A stretch of DNA of 64,000 nt from Streptomyces narbonensis (GCF_014649015.1 NZ_BMSF01000007.1:350431-414430), one strand, 5' to 3'. Numbered from the stretch's first letter, positions 42,323 through 51,029 are shown. Program-made: numbers and translations. The notes: generated from the sequence alone by a model not told the origin.

Positions 42323-43138
42323 ATGGACATCCACAAGGTCGGCAGCGACACCACCGTGATCGCCGACAGCCTCGAAGCCCCGGGAGTCGGCCACATCCCC
42401 GTCAACGCCTTCGTCCTGACCGCCTCCGAACCGGTCGTCGTCGACACCGGCCTCTCCGTCGAGGACCGCGACTTCCTCGCGGCGCTCGGCGAGGTCATGG
42501 ACCCGGCCGACGTGCGCTGGATCTGGCTCACCCACCCCGACCGCGACCACACGGGCGGGATCTTCGACCTGCTCGACGCGGCCCCGCACGCGCGCGTGGT
42601 CACGACCTTCATCGGCTTCGGCATCATGATGACCGAGCGGGCACTGCCCATGGACCGGGTGTACTTCCTCAACCCCGGCCAGTCCCTCGACGTCGGCGAC
42701 CGCAGACTGCACGCATTCCGGCCGCCCCTCTTCGACAGCCCCGCCACCGTCGGCTTCTACGACGACAGGACCCACATCTGCTTCAGCTCCGACTGCTTCG
42801 GCGGCCCCATGCCGAGCCGGGAGATCGCGGAGAGCGGGCACGCGAGCGACCTCAAGCCGGAGGAGCTGCGGGGGACGCAGCTGCTGTGGGCGACGCTCGA
42901 CAGCCCGTGGGTGCACATCGTGGACGCCGAGAAGTACCGGGCGACGATCGCACCGCTGCGGGAGATGAACCCGGAGATCGTGCTGTGCACGCATCTGCCG
43001 CCGGCCGTGCGGATGACCGACCGGATGCTGGAGACGATCGCGATGGCCCCGGACTCCGACCCGTTCGTGGGTCCCGACCAGGCGGCCCTGGAGCAGATGC
43101 TCGCCTCCTTCGAACTGGGCGGGATGGCGACCGCGTAG
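42323..43138 (+). CDS. Metallo-beta-lactamase-fold protein, ODP-like
   Basis: A 271-residue soluble MBL-fold protein. The metal motif is WLTHPDRDHTGGIF (HxDxDH-type with Pro-Asp), followed by Asp in ICFSSDCFGG and His in VLCTHLPPA. These resemble the oxygen-binding di-iron domains of flavodiiron proteins and related hydrolases, rather than antibiotic lactamases. No flavodoxin domain is fused. The ATG at 42323 is chosen; GGGGGGACC lies upstream. Role unknown. Confidence 0.86.
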   Translation: MDIHKVGSDTTVIADSLEAPGVGHIPVNAFVLTASEPVVVDTGLSVEDRDFLAALGEVMDPADVRWIWLTHPDRDHTGGIFDLLDAAPHARVVTTFIGFGIMMTERALPMDRVYFLNPGQSLDVGDRRLHAFRPPLFDSPATVGFYDDRTHICFSSDCFGGPMPSREIAESGHASDLKPEELRGTQLLWATLDSPWVHIVDAEKYRATIAPLREMNPEIVLCTHLPPAVRMTDRMLETIAMAPDSDPFVGPDQAALEQMLASFELGGMATA

Positions 43139-43143
43139 GGGTG

Positions 43144-43220
43144 TCGGCCTGCGGGGTCGGCCTGCGGGGTCGGCCTGCGGGGTGCCCGGTTTACGGGATG
43201 CCCGCCCTACGGGATGCCCG
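43144..43220. repeat. Three 13-bp tandem repeats, then two TACGGGATGCCCG units
   Basis: TCGGCCTGCGGGG is repeated exactly three times (43144-43182), starting 5 nt after the MBL gene. TACGGGATGCCCG then appears at 43192-43204 and 43208-43220, reaching the 3' end of the AI-2E gene. Confidence 0.85.
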
Positions 43221-43223
43221 TCC

Positions 43224-44285
43224 TCATGGGGTGTCGGCGCGGGGCGGGCCGTACCGCGAGCGCAGCTCGCCGAGGACGCCGGTCGCGGCCGCCGTCAGCG
43301 GTACGGCGAGCAGCATGCCCAGGATGCCCGCGACGGACGCGCCGGCCGTGATCGCGAGGAGGACCGCGGCCGGGTGCATCTGCACGGTCTTGCTCTGGAC
43401 GAAGGGCTGGAGGACGTTCCCCTCCAGGACCTGGACGGCGAGGACGACGCCGAGCACCCACAGCGCGATGACGAAGCCCCGGTCGGCGAGGGCGACGAGG
43501 ACGGCGACGGCGCCGGAGAGGAAGGCGCCGAGGTACGGGATGTAGGCGGTGACGAAGACGAGCGCGGCGAGTCCCACCGCGCCGGGCACGCCGAGGATGA
43601 GCAGTCCGATGCCGATGATGACCGCGTCGACGAGGGCGACGAAGGTCGTGCCGCGCATGTACCCCTCGACGGCCTCGAAGGCCCGGCGGGCCATGGCCTC
43701 CGCGGTGTCGCCGGCGTCGCGGGGGGCGAGGGAGCGCAGGGCGCCCATGGCCCGGTCGGAGTCCTTCAGGAAGAAGAAGATCAGCAGCAGGGCGAGGACG
43801 GCGGTGGCCATCGTCTCGGCGACGACGCTGAGTCCGCTGATCACCCCGGAGGCGGCGGTGCCGCCGAACCGTTTGAGGAGGCCCTCGGCGTTCTTGGCGA
43901 TGTCGTCGAGGGAGGTGCCTGCCGCGCCGAAGTGCTCGGCGATGCCGGCGGCGGCCTGCCGCAGCGAGGCGACGATCTGGTCGCCGGTCTCGATGAGGGC
44001 GAGGACGACGATGTACGTGGCCCCGCCGACGACCGCGACGACGGCGGCGACGGTGAGCGCGGCGGCGAGCCCCTTGCGCACCTTCAGACGGAGCAGGCGG
44101 CGGTAGAGCGGCCGGAGGAGCGCGGTGCCGAGGACCGCGAGGAGGACCGGAGTGACGACGGTCTGGAAGACGATGCAGAGCCAGATGCCGAGGGCGGCAA
44201 GCGCCGCGGCGAGCAGCAGGACGACGCACCAGGCGGCGAAGCGACGGGCGGGTTCGGGGAGGAGCGGCGCTCTGGTCGTCTGCAC
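43224..44285 (-). CDS. AI-2E family transporter
   Basis: A 353-residue membrane protein with about eight helices. The family pattern is visible: FQTVVTPVLLAVLGTALLRPLYRRL, a long amphipathic region (residues ~110-170), LLLIFFFLKDSDR, then VDAVIIGIGLLILGVPGAVGLA and a final LLAVPLTAAATGVL. Family members include autoinducer-2 exporters and Na+/H+ antiporter-like proteins; the substrate here is unknown. It is convergent with the MBL gene, separated by tandem repeats, with its own promoter in the repeat-containing gap to the right. Confidence 0.9.
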   Translation of the reverse strand: MQTTRAPLLPEPARRFAAWCVVLLLAAALAALGIWLCIVFQTVVTPVLLAVLGTALLRPLYRRLLRLKVRKGLAAALTVAAVVAVVGGATYIVVLALIETGDQIVASLRQAAAGIAEHFGAAGTSLDDIAKNAEGLLKRFGGTAASGVISGLSVVAETMATAVLALLLIFFFLKDSDRAMGALRSLAPRDAGDTAEAMARRAFEAVEGYMRGTTFVALVDAVIIGIGLLILGVPGAVGLAALVFVTAYIPYLGAFLSGAVAVLVALADRGFVIALWVLGVVLAVQVLEGNVLQPFVQSKTVQMHPAAVLLAITAGASVAGILGMLLAVPLTAAATGVLGELRSRYGPPRADTP

Positions 44286-44354
44286 CTGTCCACCGGACCA
44301 CGCCCGTCGGCGTGTCGTCGCGCGCTGACGACCGTACGAGTGACGCTCCGTCAG

Positions 44355-44426
44355 CGAACGTCAGCGGCCGCGAACGACCGCCAGCGACCGCCAGCGACCG
44401 CCAACGAACGTCAGCGGCCGCGAACG
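44355..44426. repeat. 22-bp direct repeat pair with CGACCGCCAG units between
   Basis: An identical 22-bp sequence (begins CGAACGTCAGCGG) occurs at 44355-44376 and 44405-44426. Three CGACCGCCAG-type units lie between. A further run of GCGCGCCTC units follows at 44474-44512. The gap 44286-44530 has no gene. Confidence 0.85.
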
Positions 44427-44530
44427 GGCCGCGTGGGCCGCGTACCGGCGCACTCCTCGTACGCCACACACACCTCGCGCGCCTCATACGCCTCGCGCGC
44501 CTCGCGCACCTCGTACGGCGAGTACCCCGG

Positions 44531-45325
44531 CTACTCGCCCATGCCGTGGACCGCCGGGATCGTGCCGAGGCGGCCCGCCTGGAAGTCCTCGAAGGCCTGG
44601 CGGAGTTCGGCCTGGGTGTTCATGACGAACGGGCCGTAGTGCGCCATCGGCTCGCGGATCGGCTGTCCGCCGAGGAGCACGACCTCCAGGTCCGGGGTGT
44701 GCCCGTCCTGCTTCTCGTCCGCGCGGATCGTGAGCGCACCGCCCTTGCCGAAGACGGCGGTCTGGCCCGTGTGGACGGGCCGGCGCTCGGCGCCGACGGT
44801 GCCGCGGCCGGCCATGACGTACGCGAGGCCGTTGAAGTCCTCGCGCCAGGGCAGGCTGATCTCCGCGCCCGGCCGCAGGGTGGCGTGGATCATCGTGATC
44901 GGCGTGTGGGTGATGCCGGGGCCGTCGTGGCCGTCGAGCTCACCCGCGATGACCCGGAGCAGCGCGCCGCCGTCGGGGGAGGTCAGCAGCTGGACCTGGC
45001 CGCCGCGGATGTCCTGGTAGCGGGGGGCCATCATCTTGTCGGCGGCGGGCAGGTTCACCCACAGCTGGAGGCCGTGGAAGAGGCCGCCGCTGACGACGAG
45101 CGACTCCGGCGGAGCCTCGATATGAAGCAGTCCGCTACCCGCTGTCATCCATTGCGTATCGCCGTTGGTGATGGTGCCGCCGCCACCGTTGGAGTCCTGG
45201 TGGTCGAAGATCCCGTCGATGCCCTGCGGGGCCGTGGTGACGGCGAGCACGGGGCGGGAGACGGCGTCGGCCGGAGCGGCGACGCGCGGCAGGGTGAGCG
45301 GGTTCTCGACAGTCACAGCGGGCAT
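44531..45325 (-). CDS. Pirin-family protein lacking the first metal-binding motif
   Basis: A 264-residue pirin, about 55-60 residues shorter than usual. It starts MPAVTVENPLTLPRV as normal, but after TTAPQG jumps directly to IDGIFDHQDSNGGGGTI. The missing part should contain the HPHRG motif that supplies two of the four metal ligands. The second pair, LLHIEAPPES, is present, as is the C-terminal cupin (GRGTVGAERRPVHTGQTAVFG). Pirins are iron-binding cupins, some with quercetinase activity; this one may not bind metal normally. The start at ATG 45325 has AGGAGG at 8 nt. The frame is open throughout, so the deletion is in frame. Confidence 0.86.
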   Translation of the reverse strand: MPAVTVENPLTLPRVAAPADAVSRPVLAVTTAPQGIDGIFDHQDSNGGGGTITNGDTQWMTAGSGLLHIEAPPESLVVSGGLFHGLQLWVNLPAADKMMAPRYQDIRGGQVQLLTSPDGGALLRVIAGELDGHDGPGITHTPITMIHATLRPGAEISLPWREDFNGLAYVMAGRGTVGAERRPVHTGQTAVFGKGGALTIRADEKQDGHTPDLEVVLLGGQPIREPMAHYGPFVMNTQAELRQAFEDFQAGRLGTIPAVHGMGE

Positions 45326-45402
45326 GACCGGACCTCCTTGGGTGCGACCTCGTACGTCCACTTTAGTTGAACGATGAACTTCCTGCCACCTGGAACGCGG
45401 AA

Positions 45403-45428
45403 CGCCCGGGAGGAATTCCTCCCGGGCG
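45403..45428 (-). terminator. Perfect 26-bp palindrome, terminator of the SseB gene
   Basis: CGCCCGGGAGGAA followed at once by its reverse complement, a perfect 13+13 palindrome, 23 nt after the stop of the gene at 45452-45946 on the minus strand. It lies about 80 bp before the pirin start and should keep the two genes apart. Confidence 0.8.
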
Positions 45429-45451
45429 CTCCCACACGTACCCAGCGTCGG

Positions 45452-45946
45452 TCAGCCGTACATCCGGCGCATCGCGTAGTCGACCATCTGCTCCACGGCC
45501 TTGGCGTCGAAGACCATGCGGTGGTCGCCCTCCATGTCGAGGACGAAGCCGTAGCCGGTCGGGAGCAAATCGATCACCTCGGCTCCGGTGATGACGAAGT
45601 ACTTCGACTCCTTGCCCGCGTACCGCCGCAGCTCCTTGAGCGTGGTGAACATCGGGATCACCGGCTGCTGGGTGTTGTGCAGGGCCAGGAAGCCGGGGTT
45701 GTCGCCGCGCGGGCAGTAGACCTTCGACGTCGCGAAGATCTGCTGGAAGTCCTCGGGGGCGAGCGTGCCCGTCGTGAAGGCGCGTACGGCGTCGGCGAGG
45801 GAGGGCGGCGACGGCTCGGGGTAGAGCGGGGCCTGCTGCTGCCCGTACCCGCCCTGCATGCCCCCCTGCATGCCGGCCTGCATCCCGCCCTGCTGCGGCG
45901 GGGCGTACTGCTGCTGGGCACCCGGATTCTGCTCGTAGCCGTACAT
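45452..45946 (-). CDS. SseB-family protein with Gln/Gly/Met-rich N-terminus
   Basis: A 164-residue protein. Residues ~10-40 are a QQQYAPPQQGGMQAGMQGGM repeat; the rest is an SseB N-terminal domain: LADAVRAFTTGTLAPEDFQQIF, a FLALHNTQQPVIPMFTTLKEL strand-helix and a LPTGYGFVLDMEGDHRMVFD end. SseB homologues in actinobacteria are often encoded near ESX-like genes, as here, where the WXG-like operon begins 149 bp away on the other strand. Function unknown. The ATG at 45946 is the only start leading into the repeat. Confidence 0.85.
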   Translation of the reverse strand: MYGYEQNPGAQQQYAPPQQGGMQAGMQGGMQGGYGQQQAPLYPEPSPPSLADAVRAFTTGTLAPEDFQQIFATSKVYCPRGDNPGFLALHNTQQPVIPMFTTLKELRRYAGKESKYFVITGAEVIDLLPTGYGFVLDMEGDHRMVFDAKAVEQMVDYAMRRMYG

Positions 45947-46094
45947 GGGGCCAGCCTAGCGACCCGGGGGTGGTCGCCGTACTGCGCAGGGGTGACTCGG
46001 AGCCCGGCCCGACCGCTCGTACGCGTTTTCGTGCGCGGCGCCCCCTCTTGCTAGGTTCGCGGAAGCAAAAATCCGGTCACCACGGGGGTGGAAC

Positions 46095-46535
46095 ATGGCG
46101 TTGAACGCCGCTTGGGACGAGTTGTTCGGCGGAAGCGCACCGCCCGGACCGTCGGCACAGCCCGCGGCGATGACCCTCGCGGGCGTGCCCGCCGCCGGTC
46201 CCGGCGGCGGCGACGCGAACCTGAAGGCCGACGAGAGCCCGTGGCACGAGGCCGGGAACACCGCCGGCGAGCTGCGCACCTCCACCACCACGTCCCTCAC
46301 CGACCTCGACACCGCGAACGAGGGCTACGCCGCGGGCACCGCCGGCTTCGACTCCTCCGGCGCGCTCACCGAGATCCTCGGCACCTGGAAGGCCCGCCTC
46401 ACCGCCGTGCGCGACGAGTGCGGCCGCTTGGAGGGCGCCCTGAAGAGCACCGGCCGCGACTTCGGCGAACGCGAGGACGCGACCAGGCGGAAGATCGCCG
46501 CCGGAGCACCGGCTCCCGCGCAGAAGGAAGGCTGA
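46095..46535 (+). CDS. WXG100-like protein
   Basis: A 146-residue helical protein: MALNAAWDELFGGSAPPGPS, a Gly/Ala linker, then SPWHEAGNTAGELRTSTTTSL and TWKARLTAVRDECGRLEGALKS, the two-helix hairpin of ESX/WXG100 proteins. It should pair with the large protein encoded 4 nt downstream. The ATG at 46095 has GGGGGTGG upstream. First gene of a three-gene operon. Confidence 0.82.
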   Translation: MALNAAWDELFGGSAPPGPSAQPAAMTLAGVPAAGPGGGDANLKADESPWHEAGNTAGELRTSTTTSLTDLDTANEGYAAGTAGFDSSGALTEILGTWKARLTAVRDECGRLEGALKSTGRDFGEREDATRRKIAAGAPAPAQKEG

Positions 46536-46539
46536 GCCC

Positions 46540-48324
46540 GTGCCCACCTGGCAGCAACTGCGCGATGTGAAGCTCGACGAGTACTCGGACGCCGCCGACG
46601 GCTGGGGCAAGGTCAGTTCCCGCGCCAACGCGGACAAGGACCGTGTCGACAACGGCATGTTCGCGAAGATCCACAGCACGCAGAAGGGCGAGGCCGCCAC
46701 GAAGGCGGGCGGCGACGTCCAGCAGCTCTCCCGCAACTACCAGTACCTGCACACCGAGTGCGGCCTGATCCGCACCGCGCTCAACGGTCTCGCCTCGGAG
46801 CTCGCAGCCCCACAGCGGAAGCTGAAGCAGGCCCTCGAGGACGCCGAGAACCTCAAGTTCACGGTGAAGACCGACGGTTCGGTGGAGTATCCGACCGACT
46901 CCTTCGTCCTCGCCCCCGGCAGCAACACCGCCGAGCACGGCGCACCCGTCCCGCTCGCGCCCGGCAAGGGCGAGGGGGTCGGCAGCCCCGACGCCAACAA
47001 GGGCAAGGCCGAGGACATCGCCCAGCGCATCGGCGACGCCGTGCGCGAGGCCACCGAGATCGACGGCCGCTACGCCGGCGCCCTGCGCAGGCTCAAGGCC
47101 GGCCCCGGCCTCGACGTCAGCGCCGCGGACCTCGTCGACGCCGCCGCCGACACCAAGGCGCTCCAGCAGGCAGCCGGGAAGTACGCCGACGACGACCGGA
47201 TCCCGCACGGCAAGTCCCCCAAGGAGAACGCCGACTGGTGGAACGGCCTCAGTCAGGAGCAGCGCGACGAGTACGCCACGCTCTACCCGGCCTCCGTCGG
47301 CGCCCTCGACGGCCTCCCGTCCTCGGTCCGCGACGACGCCAACCGGACGGTCTTCGCCGAGACCCGGGCGCAGATCCAGACGGATCTGAACAAGCCCGCG
47401 CCGAACCAGTACGTCCCGAACCCGAACGGCAGCTACCCGGCCGCGGTGCTCAGCCCCGAGTACAAGCAGTGGCAGAAGGACCAGGAGCGACTGAAGGAGC
47501 AGCTCGCGGGCAGCGACTCGATCCAGGCCCGCTTCGACGCCACGGGTGAGGGGGGCCTGCCGGAGGCGTACCTCCTCGGCTACGACAAGGAGGGCATCGG
47601 CCGGGCGATCATCGCCAACGGCAACCCCGACACGGCCGACCACACCGCCGTCTACGTGCCGGGCACGAAGACGAACCTGAAGGCCTTCGACGAGGACATC
47701 AGCCGGATGACCGACATGTGGCGCGAGACGCAGGCCCTGTCGCCGGGTTCGAACGTCTCCACCATCACCTGGTTCGGCTACGAGGCTCCGCAGTCCGTCG
47801 CGACCGACGCCACGCAGAAGGACTACGCGTACAACGGCTCCCCCAAGCTGCTCCAGTTCATGGACGGCCTGGAGACCGCGCAGGGCGGCCCCGACAAGAG
47901 CCACACGACGATCATCGGGCACAGCTACGGTTCGACCGTCGTCGGCGACGCCTCCAACAAGGGCGATCTCGCCGCCGACGACATCGTGGCGGTCGGCAGC
48001 CCCGGCATGCTCACCGGCAGGGCCGAGGACCTCGACGTCGGCGCAGACCACGTGTGGTCCGCCGCCGCCACGAGCGACGTGGTGCCGGCGGGCGGCAAGC
48101 TCGCCGGTCTCGGCGGCTACACCTGGGGCGTCGAGACCTGGAACGGCGTCCCGTACCACGCCGGATACGTGCAGACCGTGCCGTCGGACGAGCTGTTCGG
48201 GGCGCACCGGATGGATGTGGACACCAGCGGCCACACCTCGTACTGGGAGAGGGACTCGGAGAGCCTCTCGAACCAGGCGAAGGTCGTGATCGGTGAGTAC
48301 GACAAGGTGAACGAGGACGACTGA
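46540..48324 (+). CDS. DUF1023-type alpha/beta hydrolase with WXG-like N-terminal domain
   Basis: A 594-residue protein. The first ~110 residues are a helical ESX-like region (MPTWQQLRDVKLDEYSDAAD and a following long helical hairpin). The C-terminal half is a DUF1023 alpha/beta hydrolase: HTAVYVPGTKTNL, nucleophile Ser in IIGHSYGSTVVGDA (near residue 465), then VAVGSPGML and GAHRMDVD. The combination suggests export by an ESX-like system and action as a lipase/esterase outside the cell, perhaps a polymorphic effector. The GTG at 46540 lies 4 nt after the WXG-like stop; the stop overlaps the lipoprotein start. Confidence 0.86.
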   Translation: MPTWQQLRDVKLDEYSDAADGWGKVSSRANADKDRVDNGMFAKIHSTQKGEAATKAGGDVQQLSRNYQYLHTECGLIRTALNGLASELAAPQRKLKQALEDAENLKFTVKTDGSVEYPTDSFVLAPGSNTAEHGAPVPLAPGKGEGVGSPDANKGKAEDIAQRIGDAVREATEIDGRYAGALRRLKAGPGLDVSAADLVDAAADTKALQQAAGKYADDDRIPHGKSPKENADWWNGLSQEQRDEYATLYPASVGALDGLPSSVRDDANRTVFAETRAQIQTDLNKPAPNQYVPNPNGSYPAAVLSPEYKQWQKDQERLKEQLAGSDSIQARFDATGEGGLPEAYLLGYDKEGIGRAIIANGNPDTADHTAVYVPGTKTNLKAFDEDISRMTDMWRETQALSPGSNVSTITWFGYEAPQSVATDATQKDYAYNGSPKLLQFMDGLETAQGGPDKSHTTIIGHSYGSTVVGDASNKGDLAADDIVAVGSPGMLTGRAEDLDVGADHVWSAAATSDVVPAGGKLAGLGGYTWGVETWNGVPYHAGYVQTVPSDELFGAHRMDVDTSGHTSYWERDSESLSNQAKVVIGEYDKVNEDD

Positions 48325-48896
48325 TGACCATCCGCAACCAGCCCACCAGAGTCCGTGGCGCGGCGCTCGGCGCCCTCGCCCTCTGCCTCACCACCCTCGT
48401 GACGGGATGCTCCATGAACGACTCCGGCGGCGCCGACGACCTCGGCTACACCCCCACGACCCTCGGCGTCGAGGACGCCAGGAAGCGGACGAAGCAGGTC
48501 TCCAGCCAGATCTTCGACATGATCGGGCTGCCGGGTGCCGCGTCCACCCCGGTCGGCCCGGGCGCCTCGACCTGCCCGGAGGACCGTGAGCACCTCTTCA
48601 AGATCCGCCACCCCTGGTCGGTGTACGACGTCTCCGAGGAGGAGCTGAAGCAGGGCTTCGAGCGGCTGCGGCAGGCGCTGCCCGCCAAGGGCTGGAAGGT
48701 CGTCTCGTACGGCCCGAACAACAGCAAGGCCAAGAGCCTGGAGCTGCTCGCGGAGTCCGAGAAGGAGCACTTCGCCGTCAAGGCGGAGCTGTGGGTCGGC
48801 AGCACGGATCCGAAGAAGAAGAACCTGATCGGCGTCAGTGTCGTCTCCGGCTGCTTCCGTGCGCCCGAGGGGACGGACCTCAAGGGCCTGTACTGA
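48324..48896 (+). CDS. Lipoprotein of the WXG/DUF1023 operon
   Basis: A 190-residue lipoprotein: n-region MTIRNQPTRVRG, h-region ALGALALCLTTL, lipobox LVTGC with Cys at about residue 29. The mature part is soluble with two further Cys (STCPED and VSGCFR) that could pair. It may be an immunity-like or accessory protein for the exported hydrolase: a lipid-anchored partner downstream of an exported enzyme is a common immunity layout. The ATG shares the base A with the preceding TGA. Confidence 0.83.
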   Translation: MTIRNQPTRVRGAALGALALCLTTLVTGCSMNDSGGADDLGYTPTTLGVEDARKRTKQVSSQIFDMIGLPGAASTPVGPGASTCPEDREHLFKIRHPWSVYDVSEEELKQGFERLRQALPAKGWKVVSYGPNNSKAKSLELLAESEKEHFAVKAELWVGSTDPKKKNLIGVSVVSGCFRAPEGTDLKGLY

Positions 48897-48930
48897 GGAG
48901 TACCGAGGAGTACCGAGGAGTACCGAAGAG
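48895..48930. repeat. 10-bp tandem repeat GAGGAGTACC seeded by the stop codon region
   Basis: Three exact GAGGAGTACC units and a degenerate fourth begin within the stop codon of the lipoprotein gene (TACTGAGGAGTACC). Confidence 0.85.
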
Positions 48931-48951
48931 TCCTCCTCGGGGCGTGAGGGA

Positions 48952-48980
48952 GGCCCGGGGCACATGCCCCGGGCCCTTTT
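48952..48980 (+). terminator. Rho-independent terminator of the WXG/DUF1023 operon
   Basis: GGCCCGGGG, loop CACATG, CCCCGGGCC then CTTTTTC: a 9-bp GC stem plus short T-tract, the most canonical terminator in the window. Confidence 0.92.
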
Positions 48981-49021
48981 TCTGCGGCTCGTGTCACAGA
49001 TCTCCGGATAGGGGTTGCCCT

Positions 49022-49075
49022 TATTACCGGCGGGTAGCATCATCGTAGAGAAGCGTGGGCTACTCACCGGTAGTA
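49022..49075. promoter_or_regulatory. Two similar operator-like sites before the acyl-CoA dehydrogenase
   Basis: Site A (49022-49038), read on the minus strand, is GCTACCCGCCGGTAATA; site B (49059-49075) on the plus strand is GCTACTCACCGGTAGTA. They agree at 14 of 17 positions and each is nearly palindromic around CCGG. They lie 61-114 bp before the ATG, where a TetR-type acyl-CoA-responsive repressor would act; the regulator itself is not in this window. Confidence 0.7.
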
Positions 49076-49135
49076 CGAGCACCCGACGCGCGCATTCCGG
49101 ACATCCGCCTCCCCGAGCCTTACGGAGCCGTCGCC

Positions 49136-50974
49136 ATGGGGCACTACAAGTCGAATCTCCGCGACATCGAGTTCAACCTCTTCGAGGTCCTCGGCCGCGA
49201 CAAGGTGTACGGCACCGGTCCGTTCGAGGAGATGGACGTCGAGACCGCCAAGAGCATCCTCGACGAGATCCGCCGTCTCGCCGAGAACGAGCTCGCGGAG
49301 TCCTTCGCCGACGCCGACCGCAACCCGCCGGTCTTCGACCCGGAGACCAACACCGCCCCCGTGCCGGCCTCCTTCAAGAAGTCCTACAAGGCCTTCATGG
49401 ACTCCGAGTACTGGCGCCTCGGCATCCCCGAGGGCATCGGCGGCACCACCTCCCCGCGCTCCCTCGTCTGGGCCTACGCGGAGCTGCTCCTCGGCTCGAA
49501 CCCGGCCATCTGGATGTACTCCTCCGGCCCGGCCTTCGCCGGCGTCCTCTACAACGAGGGCAACGAGGCGCAGAAGAAGATCGCCCAGATCGCGGTCGAG
49601 AAGCGCTGGGGCTCCACCATGGTCCTCACCGAGCCCGACGCCGGCTCGGACGTCGGCGCCGGCCGCACCAAGGCCGTGCAGCAGGAGGACGGCTCCTGGC
49701 ACATCGAGGGCGTGAAGCGCTTCATCACCTCCGGTGAGCACGACATGGAGGAGAACATCCTCCACTACGTCCTCGCCCGCCCCGAGGGTGCCGGCCCCGG
49801 CACCAAGGGCCTCTCCCTCTTCCTCGTCCCCAAGTACGAGTTCGACTGGGAGACCGGCGAGCTGGGCGAGCGCAACGGCGTCTACGCGACGAACGTCGAG
49901 CACAAGATGGGCCTCAAGGCCTCCAACACGTGCGAGATGACCTTCGGCGACCAGCACCCCGCCAAGGGCTGGCTCATCGGCGACAAGCACGAGGGCATCC
50001 GCCAGATGTTCCTCATCATCGAGTTCGCCCGCATGATGGTCGGCACGAAGGCGATCTCCACCCTCTCCACGGGCTACCTCAACGCCCTGGAGTACGCCAA
50101 GGAGCGCGTCCAGGGCACCGACCTGGCCAACTTCATGGACAAGGCCGCCCCCAAGGTCACCATCACGCACCACCCCGACGTCCGCCGCTCGCTCATGACG
50201 CAGAAGGCGTACGCCGAGGGCATGCGCTCCCTCGTCCTCTACACGGCCTCCGTGCAGGACGAGATCGCGATCAAGGAAGCGGCCGGCGAGGACGTCAAGG
50301 CCCTCCACGGCCTGAACGACCTGCTGCTCCCGATCGTCAAGGGATACGGCTCCGAGAAGGGCTACGAGCAGCTCGCGCAGTCGCTCCAGACCTTCGGCGG
50401 CTCCGGCTTCCTCCAGGAGTACCCGATCGAGCAGTACATCCGGGACGCCAAGATCGACACCCTCTACGAGGGCACCACGGCCATCCAGGGCCAGGACTTC
50501 TTCTTCCGGAAGATCGTCCGCGACCAGGGCGCGTCCCTGAACGCCCTCTCCGAGGAGATCAAGAAGTTCCTCGCGGTCGGCACCGGTGGCGACGACCTGG
50601 CCGGTGCGCGTGACGCGCTCGCCAAGGCCGCCGTCGACCTGGAGGCCATCGTCGGCACGATGATCACCGACCTCACCGCCACCGGCGAGGACGTCAAGAA
50701 CATCTACAAGGTCGGCCTCAACACCACCCGCCTGCTGCTCGCCTCCGGCGACGTCGTCGTCGGCTACCTGCTGCTGCGCGGTGCCGCCGTCGCCGCGGAG
50801 AAGCTGGCCGCGGGCGCGGCGGACAAGTCCGCCAAGGAAACCGCGTTCTACCAGGGCAAGATCGCCGCCGCGAAGTTCTTCGCCGCCAACATCCTGCCGG
50901 GCGTCTCCGCCGAGCGCGCGCTCGCCGAGGCCGTCGACAACTCGGTGATGGACCTGGACGAGGCCGCGTTCTGA
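49136..50974 (+). CDS. Acyl-CoA dehydrogenase, long FadE-like type
   Basis: A 612-residue FAD enzyme that introduces the alpha-beta double bond in acyl-CoA during fatty-acid degradation. The flavin/substrate motifs are MVLTEPDAGSDVGAGRTKAV, KRFITSGEHD and, in the C-terminal helical domain, QTFGGSGFLQEYPIEQYIRD, with the catalytic Glu in DTLYEGTTAIQGQD. The C-terminal extension (~120 residues after the standard fold) is typical of this actinobacterial class. ATG 49136 gives MGHYKSNLRDIEFNLFEVLG, the usual start. Two operator-like sites upstream suggest lipid-responsive control. Confidence 0.95.
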   Translation: MGHYKSNLRDIEFNLFEVLGRDKVYGTGPFEEMDVETAKSILDEIRRLAENELAESFADADRNPPVFDPETNTAPVPASFKKSYKAFMDSEYWRLGIPEGIGGTTSPRSLVWAYAELLLGSNPAIWMYSSGPAFAGVLYNEGNEAQKKIAQIAVEKRWGSTMVLTEPDAGSDVGAGRTKAVQQEDGSWHIEGVKRFITSGEHDMEENILHYVLARPEGAGPGTKGLSLFLVPKYEFDWETGELGERNGVYATNVEHKMGLKASNTCEMTFGDQHPAKGWLIGDKHEGIRQMFLIIEFARMMVGTKAISTLSTGYLNALEYAKERVQGTDLANFMDKAAPKVTITHHPDVRRSLMTQKAYAEGMRSLVLYTASVQDEIAIKEAAGEDVKALHGLNDLLLPIVKGYGSEKGYEQLAQSLQTFGGSGFLQEYPIEQYIRDAKIDTLYEGTTAIQGQDFFFRKIVRDQGASLNALSEEIKKFLAVGTGGDDLAGARDALAKAAVDLEAIVGTMITDLTATGEDVKNIYKVGLNTTRLLLASGDVVVGYLLLRGAAVAAEKLAAGAADKSAKETAFYQGKIAAAKFFAANILPGVSAERALAEAVDNSVMDLDEAAF

Positions 50975-50999
50975 GCAACGCCCACTCGTCCTGCCGGCA

Positions 51000-51029
51000 C
51001 GGTCCGTCCCCGGGGAGGGGGGCGGACCG
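51000..51029 (+). terminator. Terminator of the acyl-CoA dehydrogenase gene
   Basis: CGGTCCG and CGGACCG arms enclose a further C4/G-run stem; starts 26 nt after the stop codon. A short CTGTTTCC follows. Confidence 0.75.

Noticed and set aside
42145..44512. CRISPR array
   Set aside because: The repeats are short, adjacent and imperfect, without unique spacers of constant length.
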